DNA of 5,111 nucleotides from Chlamydiia bacterium (GTDB taxonomy: Bacteria > Chlamydiota > Chlamydiia > Chlamydiales > FEN-1388): NCBI GenBank assembly GCA_028293095.1, contig JAQGPK010000049.1, forward strand, positions 1 to 5,111, given 5' to 3'. Of the stretch, positions 1 through 4,298 are shown in pieces. The position numbers and the translations under genes were made by a program. The notes under the pieces were generated by a model, which was given only the letters and a program-made list of their open reading frames with translations, was not told where the DNA came from and made no database searches. Within the stretch, counting starts at the first letter, position 1. Every line of letters starts with the position of its first letter.

Positions 1-5
1 ATTAA

Positions 6-179
6 AATAATTCTTGCAACTCTTTCTTCAGTTCAACCAACTTCTCACGACAAGTAAGAACGCCGGTTACTGCTACAGTAATTAACGGAAGTCTGACTCA
101 AGGTAAAGCACTTTTGGCAGCTCTTGAAGCATCAACAAGAGCTGCAGTGTCTAGATCCTCATCTAACGCTAGCATATAG
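6..179 (+). pseudogene. Tail fragment of a third RING/polyserine family gene
   Basis: This reading frame opens after an in-frame TAA at 3-5, contains no ATG and ends at TAG 177-179. Its translation carries the family module (QVRTPVTATVINGSLT, then KALLAALEAS), collinear over 90 bp (51-140) with the modules of the two intact genes downstream. Before it lies a serine/phenylalanine-rich stretch that looks like a decayed serine tract; after it comes a short SRSSSNAS tail. The RING part is absent. The TAG aligns with CAG 952-954 (Gln165) of the next gene, so it may be a nonsense change or the ancestral stop. Frame 1 is open from base 1 to the TAA at 55-57, so a frameshift within the serine tract could join this tail to an upstream part outside the window. 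I read it as a pseudogene remnant; a frameshifted but live gene is the alternative. Confidence 0.7.
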
Positions 180-210
180 AGAACAGGGATACAAGATCTA
201 AAAAAATGTA

Positions 211-290
211 AAAGATCATCTTTGTTTGAAAGGCCATATAAAATCCTGGAACCGAACTCGTCACCTCATTTTCCACTTAAACAGAGCAAT
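211..290 (-). pseudogene. Decayed internal fragment of an lplA-type gene
   Basis: Bases 211-290 align with 3061-3140 inside the intact lplA-type gene, about four bases in five identical, with one single-base deletion (near 219-220) and one single-base insertion (275). Read on the minus strand it gives ENEVTSSVPGFYMAF, against ENEMTGSLPEFCMAS in the intact protein (residues 130-143), before the frame breaks. The cysteine at residue 140 of the intact protein is tyrosine here. No recognisable lplA sequence remains on either side. The fragment follows a RING-family gene tail exactly as the intact lplA-type gene follows the last RING-family gene, so it looks like a leftover of a duplicated cassette. 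Confidence 0.8.
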
Positions 291-388
291 TTTTCAAACA
301 AAGAGTCACTAATCGGGAGATAATCACTGGAGTAAATTTTAAAGAGCCTCAGCGAGAGCCGCTGAAATCATCTGCTGATAAATAATAA
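291..388. other. Non-coding spacer, mostly unassigned
   Basis: I see no gene here. The only structure noted is a small perfect hairpin at 349-365 (TCAGCG, five-base loop, CGCTGA) without a strong T-run on either side. The stretch may contain further lplA-derived sequence too decayed to align by eye. Confidence 0.4.
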
Positions 389-393
389 AAATA

Positions 394-422
394 TTGATTT
401 TAATAATTATATTGTAAATAAT
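394..422 (+). promoter_or_regulatory. Sigma-70-like promoter of the first RING/polyserine gene
   Basis: TTGATT (394-399) and AATAAT (417-422) are separated by 17 bp. The same boxes with the same spacing occur before the second family gene (1490-1518). The surrounding 16-base block AAATATTGATTTTAAT (389-404) is identical in both and ends 56 bases before the preferred ATG in each case. The predicted transcript start is near 429. Confidence 0.6.
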
Positions 423-443
423 TAATTACGTTTTTAATAAAAT

Positions 444-450
444 AAAAGGA
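444..450 (+). promoter_or_regulatory. Ribosome binding site deciding the start at 460
   Basis: AAAAGGA abuts the upstream ATG (451), leaving no spacer, but lies nine bases before the ATG at 460. The start at 460 also gives the N-terminus MNNQ shared with the second family member and the same promoter-to-ATG distance. I therefore prefer 460 over 451. Confidence 0.65.
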
Positions 451-459
451 ATGTATAGT

Positions 460-1248
460 ATGAACAATCAACAAGTATGGACTCTTCCCAAAGATCAATA
501 CAATGAGACATGTCCTATCACCCTGCATACATTTGAAAATCTTGCAAAAGGTGGAAACCTTGTTGCCACATATTGCGGACATAAATTTTCTCGCATTGCA
601 ATAAAAGAGTGGATCAGAATAAGAGCAAACGAAGGCGCTGACAAAAACTGCCCTACCTGCCGTAAAAAGGTATCGGAAAGAGCGTTAATCCCGGTAACTA
701 TTGCTGCAGAAAGAGTCGCGCAAAATAGCCTCTCCTCAAGCCCTTCCAGCTCCTCTAGTTCCTCTAGTTCCTCTAGTTCCTCGAGTTCTTCCAGTTCTTC
801 CAGTTCTTCGAGTTCTTCAAGTCAAGTAAGACCGCCTGTTGACACAGCAGTAATCAATGGTGCTCGAACCCAAGCTGAAGCGCTCTTAGCAGCTCTTGAA
901 GCATCAGAAAGAGAAGTAGCTTCTAGCTCTTCTTCCAGTAGCTCAAGCGTACAGAGAACCGAAGCGCAAGAAAAAGATGCATCACTACTAAAGCAAGTAA
1001 CCTTCATACAAGAATTAATAAGCGGACCAGATACAATAATTATAATAAAAAAAGTATTAGAAAAAGAAGAAGTAGAAGATACACCAACAATAATTGCACT
1101 AATCGAAGATCTTCAGAAGCTCCCAACGGCGGAAGAAATGAAGAGAGAGCTTGAAGCAAGAATCACAAAGCGAGAAGAGCTCGAAGAATTACTAGAATCT
1201 CTCTTAACATGGCTTAGCTATGTGGCAGAGTCTAAAGAACTAGACTAA
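460..1248 (+). CDS. RING/U-box-like polyserine protein (family copy B)
   Basis: A 262-residue protein of unknown function. Residues 18-68 form a degenerate RING: CPIT at 18-21, C39-G-H41-K-F, W51, then CPTC at 64-67. In RING numbering, site 2 (C3, H4, C7, C8) is complete. In site 1 only C18 remains, because C2, C5 and C6 are Thr, Ser and Ala. The pattern resembles SP-RING and U-box folds, which hold one zinc or none; I, W and P at usual E2-contact positions are kept. Next come a serine run to residue 121, the module with LLAALEAS (122-151), nine serines (155-163) and a charged, probably helical tail (165-262) rich in Glu and Lys. No signal peptide or membrane segment is seen. The start at 460 is chosen from the RBS, promoter spacing and alignment with the second family gene; 451 would add three residues. 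A secreted ubiquitin/SUMO-ligase-like effector is possible but inferred only from domain type and likely host lifestyle. Confidence 0.85.
   Translation: MNNQQVWTLPKDQYNETCPITLHTFENLAKGGNLVATYCGHKFSRIAIKEWIRIRANEGADKNCPTCRKKVSERALIPVTIAAERVAQNSLSSSPSSSSSSSSSSSSSSSSSSSSSSSSSSQVRPPVDTAVINGARTQAEALLAALEASEREVASSSSSSSSSVQRTEAQEKDASLLKQVTFIQELISGPDTIIIIKKVLEKEEVEDTPTIIALIEDLQKLPTAEEMKRELEARITKREELEELLESLLTWLSYVAESKELD
751..822 (+). repeat. Eight tandem 9-bp serine-coding units
   Basis: Bases 751-822 are eight consecutive nonamers of the form TCN-TCN-AGT, three of them identical (TCCTCTAGT) and the rest differing only at third codon positions. Each unit encodes three serines, so gain or loss of a unit keeps the frame. 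Related tracts in the second gene use the same pattern, for example five TCN-TCN-AGY units at 1832-1876. Confidence 0.9.
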
Positions 1249-1262
1249 TTCAAAATGACTTT

Positions 1263-1291
1263 ATGCATTCAAGGAAAATTTTTGAATGTGT
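1263..1291 (+). terminator. Hairpin just after the first RING/polyserine gene
   Basis: CATTCAA (1266-1272) pairs perfectly with TTGAATG (1282-1288). G-U and A-T pairs extend the stem inward to a three-base loop, and weaker pairs extend it outward. It starts 14 bases after the stop codon. There is no clear T-run after it, so it may stabilise the 3' end rather than act as a classical terminator. Confidence 0.4.
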
Positions 1292-1315
1292 GAAGCCGTT
1301 TAATTCAACCACTCC

Positions 1316-1358
1316 GCTTTCATAACTTGTAAGCCTCTCTAAAGGTAGTTATGAAAGC
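1316..1358. repeat. Perfect 12-bp inverted repeat
   Basis: GCTTTCATAACT (1316-1327) is the exact reverse complement of AGTTATGAAAGC (1347-1358), with a 19-base loop. The right arm lies in the lplA-derived remnant. In the intact lplA-type gene the same positions keep only a six-base match (TCTCAT 2805-2810 with ATGAGA 2841-2846). A T-rich stretch follows on the plus strand (1367-1373), so it could help end transcription of the first RING-family gene. Confidence 0.5.
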
Positions 1359-1385
1359 ATATTCTAATTTTTTATTACCTCTTCT
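1331..1385 (-). pseudogene. Decayed 3' end of an lplA-type gene
   Basis: Bases 1331-1380 match 2821-2870 at 39 of 50 positions without gaps. The minus-strand translation, allowing one missing base, contains LEYAFITTFREA against LEVALITAFREA in the C-terminus of the intact protein. Weaker T/C-rich similarity continues to about 1420. The rest of the gene is missing: the next RING-family promoter begins about 100 bases further on. Position and strand relative to the preceding RING-family gene repeat those of the intact lplA-type gene. Confidence 0.75.
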
Positions 1386-1489
1386 CTATCTCTGCTTATC
1401 CTCTGTTTTGTTTCTCTGCTTCTCTAAAATTTCCTTAACATACTTACATCTCGATAATTTATAAAATAAGTGCATTTATTAAATAAATA

Positions 1490-1518
1490 TTGATTTTAAT
1501 TTATTAAATATTAATAAT
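1490..1518 (+). promoter_or_regulatory. Sigma-70-like promoter of the second RING/polyserine gene
   Basis: TTGATT (1490-1495), a 17-bp spacer and AATAAT (1513-1518) repeat the arrangement before the first family gene, inside the shared 16-base block 1485-1500. Predicted transcript start is near 1525. The ribosome binding site is weak (AAGCGAG, 1541-1547, eight bases from the ATG). Confidence 0.6.
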
Positions 1519-1555
1519 GTATTTAATTATTATTTAATATAAGCGAGATTACAAT

Positions 1556-2656
1556 ATGAATAATCAACTAGTAACATGTACTCTTCCTGAAGATCAATAC
1601 AAGGAAATCTGCAGTATTTCCTGTGAAACGTATGAAGCTCTTGCAACAGAGGGAAACCTTGTTGTCACTGATTGCAACCATAAATTTTCTCGCGTTTTGA
1701 TAAACGACTGGCTCAGCAGACAGAAAAGCGAAGGCAAAGGCGAAAGCTGTCCTGCCTGTCGAAAAGACCTAGCTGGAAAACCCTTAATCCCCGTAATCAT
1801 AGCAGTAGAAAGAATCGCTCAAAACAGTCTCTCTTCCAGTTCATCAAGCTCATCAAGCTCATCAAGCTCCTCTAGCCAAGTAAAACCTTCTGTTGAGGCT
1901 ACAGCAATTAACGGAAATCTCACTCCAGCTGAAGCACTTTTGGCAGCTCTTGAAGCATCAGAAAGAAAAGCAGATGCTCAACCTTCATCCTCATCAAGTA
2001 GTTCTTCTTCAAGCTCCTCTAGTTCATCAAGCTCCTCTAGCCAAGTAAAACCTTCTGTTGAGGCTGCAGTAATTAACGGAAGGCTCACTTCAGCTGAAGC
2101 GCTCTTAGCAGCTCTTGAAGCATCAGAAAGATTAGCCTCTTCTAAACCTTCATCCTCTTCTTCATCAAGCAGCTCTTCCAGTTCATCCAGTCACATAAAC
2201 CCAAAAAAAAGGCCCCACGATCCATTTCCTAGTGAAGTGAGCAACAAACAGAGCTTTACTGCTAAAAAGCACAATTCAGAATTTGCAGTAGATGGTAGCC
2301 ATTCATCCTCATCAAGCAGTTCTTCTTCCAGCTCTCCTATTTCAGTACACTCCTTAAGCGTAAGGCGGCCTGTATCTGGAATAACAGGAATAGATAGCCA
2401 TTCATCCTCATCAAGCAGCTCTCTTTCCAGCTCGTCTAGTTCAGCACACTCCTCAAGCGTAAGGCGGCCTGTATCTGGAATCACAGGAGTGGATCAAGCA
2501 AGAGTAGGCCACGCGCAATCTCTAGCAGAGCAAAGGGTAAGAATGGGTCAAGCGGCAGCGGCAGACCTTGCACAATCTCTAGCAAAAATTAAAGCACAAA
2601 TGAAGAAACAAGATGAAGAACTTTTGGCACTATTAAAGCGATATGAAAAGAAGTAG
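1556..2656 (+). CDS. RING/U-box-like polyserine protein (family copy C)
   Basis: A 366-residue paralogue of the preceding gene; function unknown. The degenerate RING has C19, C40-N-H42, W52 and CPAC at 65-68. Zinc site 2 is complete and site 1 is mostly lost (Ser22, Ser45 and Leu48 replace cysteines), though Cys23 adds an extra thiol. Then come serine tract (93-107), module (108-137), serine tract (144-162), second module (163-192), serine tract (199-212), a basic stretch with PKKRP at 216-220, two tandem 33-residue repeats (248-280, 281-313) each ending in VRRPVSGITG[IV]D, and an Ala/Gln/Lys-rich, probably coiled-coil C-terminus (314-366). Its last residues (EELLALLKRYEKK) look like another decayed module that ends early through a one-base deletion relative to its paralogue. 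No signal peptide or membrane segment is seen. The shared promoter suggests co-expression with copy B. An effector role is inference. Confidence 0.85.
   Translation: MNNQLVTCTLPEDQYKEICSISCETYEALATEGNLVVTDCNHKFSRVLINDWLSRQKSEGKGESCPACRKDLAGKPLIPVIIAVERIAQNSLSSSSSSSSSSSSSSSQVKPSVEATAINGNLTPAEALLAALEASERKADAQPSSSSSSSSSSSSSSSSSSSQVKPSVEAAVINGRLTSAEALLAALEASERLASSKPSSSSSSSSSSSSSSHINPKKRPHDPFPSEVSNKQSFTAKKHNSEFAVDGSHSSSSSSSSSSSPISVHSLSVRRPVSGITGIDSHSSSSSSSLSSSSSSAHSSSVRRPVSGITGVDQARVGHAQSLAEQRVRMGQAAAADLAQSLAKIKAQMKKQDEELLALLKRYEKK
1877..2131 (+). repeat. Two 90-bp module repeats (of four in the window)
   Basis: Units at 1877-1966 and 2042-2131 encode QVKPSVEA, a short INGxLT segment and AEALLAALEASER; they are nearly identical and separated by a serine tract. 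Two further units of exactly 90 bp lie at 51-140 (gene-tail fragment) and 823-912 (copy B). The LLAALEAS segment should form a short amphipathic helix between flexible serine linkers. Confidence 0.9.
2296..2493 (+). repeat. Tandem 99-bp direct repeat inside copy C
   Basis: Units 2296-2394 and 2395-2493 are the same length and mostly identical, both starting TAGCCATTCATCCTCATC. Each encodes 33 residues: a serine run followed by VRRPVSGITG. This repeat is absent from copy B, so it arose after the two genes separated or was lost from copy B. Confidence 0.9.
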
Positions 2657-2721
2657 CTTCAAGAGCTTCATTGAGCAACAGCTGGAGTTCAAGGAGCTCC
2701 TCGTCTAGCTCAAGGAAATAA
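2650..2721 (+). pseudogene. Out-of-frame serine-rich tail of copy C
   Basis: Read one frame away from the coding frame, this stretch gives EVASRASLSN, then a run of serines and RK before TAA at 2719-2721. It aligns with EVASSSSSSSSS after the module of copy B. Comparing GAAAGAGAAGTAGCT in copy B (907-921) with GAAAAGAAGTAGCT here points to a one-base loss near 2648-2650 that brings TAG 2654-2656 into frame. The tail is therefore no longer translated unless the frame shifts. Confidence 0.65.
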
Positions 2722-2722
2722 A

Positions 2723-2765
2723 GAGCACGGACACAAGATCTCGATATGGGTAAATTGCCGTGCTC
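2723..2765 (-). terminator. Possible terminator of the minus-strand pair
   Basis: GAGCACGG (2723-2730) and CCGTGCTC (2758-2765) form a perfect 8-bp GC-rich stem with a 27-base loop. Read on the minus strand, the stem is followed by TTTATTTCC, so it fits transcription arriving from the lplA-type gene. The long loop lowers confidence. Confidence 0.35.
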
Positions 2766-2779
2766 CAAATCCGTAGCTA

Positions 2780-2797
2780 CCATGTTATGTTACATGG
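2780..2797. repeat. Short hairpin between the convergent genes
   Basis: CCATGT (2780-2785) and ACATGG (2792-2797) are perfect inverted arms around a six-base loop, 12 bases beyond the lplA-type stop codon. It may add to the 3'-end structure of either convergent transcript. Confidence 0.35.
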
Positions 2798-2809
2798 AGA
2801 CATTTCTCA

Positions 2810-3508
2810 TTATATATTCAACGCCTCTCTAAAAGCAGTTATGAGAGCAACCTCTAATTTTTTTCTTACTTCTTCAACTTCTTCTTGTTTGCACAAGCCT
2901 TTGCTTGCCTTTTTCATCTGTGACACAATAGCGACGCCATCATGAAGACTCTCTTCAAGAAGCTGCCAAGGTGGCAGAGTTAAAAAAATACTTCCTTGAT
3001 GCAAAAAGCCGTGCTGTGTTCTTCGCTGCGCAGAACCGCCTATTTTATATCCATTCAGAAGAAGATCATACTTTGTTGGAGAGGCCATACAAAATTCTGG
3101 AAGTGAGCCGGTCATTTCATTTTCCTCTAAAGAGAGTAATCCTCCACATACTTGAAGAACTGATTGAAGCACGATCTCATTAATAAACTCATAGCTTTCA
3201 AGAACATTTTTTACATATCGAGGGTGGGATGAGGGCAGAACAACAGAAAAGACAAAATCCTCTACATGAAAAAGCATTCCCCCTCCTGTAGGCCTTTTAA
3301 CAAGCTCAAAAGGTATACTTTCTTTTCTGAGATATTTTTCAGGGTCAATAAAATGACCATAACTAATTGTTGGACGTTCCCACTCATACAGGCGAAGAAG
3401 AGGCGCCTCTTGACTTATGAGCCCATCAATGAGCTCTTGATCTCTTTGCATCTGCCAGAGCGCAGATCTTTTCCCATCATTACTTATCTCGAGAGGATAG
3501 GATGGCAT
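2810..3508 (-). CDS. lplA: Lipoate-protein ligase / octanoyltransferase family enzyme
   Basis: A 232-residue cytoplasmic enzyme of the LplA/LipB/BPL fold, expected to attach lipoate or octanoate to E2 and H proteins of 2-oxoacid dehydrogenases and glycine cleavage. Visible family motifs are LRLYEWERPTISYGHF (38-53), RPTGGGMLFH (72-81, lipoyl-AMP binding loop) and YKIGGSAQRR (154-163) with the conserved Lys155. It lacks the extra C-terminal domain of long LplA enzymes. Cys140, in CMASPTKYDLL, lines up with what I recall as the catalytic Cys150 region of Bacillus LipM (CFDAPSWYEL), so transfer from octanoyl-ACP rather than ATP-dependent ligation is possible. The start overlaps the upstream gene by 25 bases and has no strong Shine-Dalgarno, suggesting translational coupling; Met20 is a less likely start because it would cut into the first helix. 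Decayed copies lie at 211-290 and 1331-1385. Confidence 0.9.
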   Translation of the reverse strand: MPSYPLEISNDGKRSALWQMQRDQELIDGLISQEAPLLRLYEWERPTISYGHFIDPEKYLRKESIPFELVKRPTGGGMLFHVEDFVFSVVLPSSHPRYVKNVLESYEFINEIVLQSVLQVCGGLLSLEENEMTGSLPEFCMASPTKYDLLLNGYKIGGSAQRRTQHGFLHQGSIFLTLPPWQLLEESLHDGVAIVSQMKKASKGLCKQEEVEEVRKKLEVALITAFREALNI

Positions 3509-4080
3509 GTTTGACTCAATCGATCACCAAAGACATAGCCGAGCTTTTTTAACTCGTGGAGATAGGGATCTCTTTCCTCATAGACATACATTGCTCTTGA
3601 GCCTGCATAGGTAATCAATAAAAATTTTTGTTTGGTAGATTCTGTAAGTGTATCAAAATCCCAAGCCAGCGTTGGAAGAAAAAGAATTATATTCCCAGGC
3701 TTTTTAGGAAATGGATTAAAAGGCAGGCCGTTGATCGCTTGATCACTCTCTCCGTCAATACAGATCATCAAGCCACAAACAAGACCACGGATAGAGTTTG
3801 CCTCTTCAAGTGTTTGCACGCCTGATCGCTGTATGGGGAGCTCATATACTTCATCATAGCCAAAGCGTAGAAGCTTTTTGAGAGAAAGTTGCGATGCAAG
3901 TTTTGAAAAAACAGCACTTTTAACAATTTTTTCAATCTGAGGATCTTTTCTGGAAACGTCTCTTGTCCCCTTGTGTCTCTTTAAGACAGCGAGCTGCTCA
4001 TCAGAAACTAGCCCTTCAAACTCTATGAATCCATGATTTTCAAAAAAAGCTTTTTGATCCGCGGAGAGAAAATACTGCAT
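3484..4080 (-). CDS. PhyH-like (2-oxoglutarate oxygenase fold) protein, CT296-like
   Basis: A 198-residue protein. The N-terminus (LSADQKAFFENHGFIEFEGL, residues 5-24) is the opening of the phytanoyl-CoA dioxygenase (PhyH) family. Position next to rnc-radA matches the gene of Chlamydia trachomatis CT296 (also called dcrA), whose solved structure was reported to resemble Fe(II)/2-oxoglutarate enzymes; that identification rests on synteny and fold, not on an alignment I could run. The only histidines are at 16, 36, 175 and 193 and no HxD motif with a distal His is apparent, so iron-dependent catalysis is doubtful and a non-catalytic role is possible. A core segment, KKPGNIILFLPTLAWDF (126-142), sits where the PGN-containing strands of such folds would be. 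It is first in a two-gene unit with the lplA-type gene. The start at 4080 is preceded by AGAAG seven bases upstream, with AAGG closer in. Confidence 0.65.
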   Translation of the reverse strand: MQYFLSADQKAFFENHGFIEFEGLVSDEQLAVLKRHKGTRDVSRKDPQIEKIVKSAVFSKLASQLSLKKLLRFGYDEVYELPIQRSGVQTLEEANSIRGLVCGLMICIDGESDQAINGLPFNPFPKKPGNIILFLPTLAWDFDTLTESTKQKFLLITYAGSRAMYVYEERDPYLHELKKLGYVFGDRLSQTCHPILSR

Positions 4081-4108
4081 ACCTTATCTTCTGTAAAATT
4101 AAGGGAAA

Positions 4109-4137
4109 ATTGTACCATAATAAAAGAATAATACCAA
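4109..4137 (-). promoter_or_regulatory. Promoter of the PhyH-like gene, -35 inside palindrome end
   Basis: On the minus strand TTGGTA (4137-4132) and TACAAT (4114-4109) are exactly 17 bp apart, giving a transcript start near 4102 and a leader of about 21 bases. The -35 hexamer is formed by the left end of the neighbouring palindromic element plus its flanking TA. Confidence 0.55.
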
Positions 4138-4275
4138 TGCTTAGAAATAGGCGATAAATAGACGAGTAGATTTTGCTGAAGCCTAAAGCCAGGAATTGGC
4201 GGCAACTTGAGTAAAGTTGTTGAGGGCAAAAACAAAATTCTCCACATAATATTTATCATATTTCTAAGTATTTGG
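4134..4275. mobile_element. MITE-like palindromic element between divergent genes
   Basis: The ends CCAATGCTTAGAAATA (4134-4149) and TATTTCTAAGTATTTGG (4259-4275) are near-perfect inverted repeats (ten contiguous matches plus a flanking match with one bulge). The pairing resumes inward with GATAAATA (4153-4160 in the left arm), ATTTTG and GCC, giving arms of about 50 bases (to 4183 and from 4225). The 41-base centre contains a small perfect hairpin (CAACTT 4203-4208, AAGTTG 4214-4219) and GCCA/TGGC arms (4187-4199). TA flanks both ends (4132-4133 and 4276-4277), as expected for IS630/Tc1-mariner-type insertions. No transposase is encoded. It could instead be a structured leader of rnc rather than a mobile element. 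Confidence 0.55.
4220..4250 (+). promoter_or_regulatory. rnc: Weak candidate promoter for rnc-radA
   Basis: TTGAGG (4220-4225) and CATAAT (4245-4250) are 19 bp apart, longer than ideal, inside the palindromic element. A lone TATAAA at 4276-4281 has no matching -35. The true rnc promoter may lie elsewhere, including upstream of the palindrome. Confidence 0.25.
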
Positions 4276-4298
4276 TATAAACCCAACTAAAGGCTTCG

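Noticed and set aside
349..365. Hairpin TCAGCG/CGCTGA as a terminator
   Set aside because: Only six pairs and no clear T-run on either strand, with no intact gene ending beside it.
721..830. Serine tract as an assembly or sequencing artefact
   Set aside because: Codons vary within the tract and the same pattern recurs independently in three places of the second gene, so it reads as genuine.
51..2131. Regular repeats considered as a CRISPR array or tandem non-coding satellite
   Set aside because: The repeats are coding, 90 bp long, unevenly spaced and separated by serine codons rather than unique spacers.
2203..2210. Run of eight A bases as a programmed frameshift or phase-variable site
   Set aside because: Either alternative frame stops within about a dozen codons, and a similar run of eight A occurs in rnc, so such runs are expected in this AT-rich sequence.
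2191..2484. Minus-strand open frame of 97 codons opposite the second RING-family gene
   Set aside because: Its acidic, Leu/Glu-rich repeats are simply the antisense of the serine-rich 99-bp repeats; no ribosome binding site or family match.
2810..3508. Biotin-protein ligase as an alternative identity
   Set aside because: RPTGGG followed by His at 81 and the KIGGSAQRR segment fit the lipoate branch; the GRGRxGRxW motif of biotin ligases is absent.
3266..3514. Plus-strand open frame of 82 codons, and a similar one at 2971-3183
   Set aside because: Both are shadows opposite the well-supported lplA-type gene.
4023..4286. Minus-strand open frame of 87 codons spanning the palindrome
   Set aside because: It overlaps the start of the PhyH-like gene in another frame and runs through the inverted-repeat element; no recognisable protein features.
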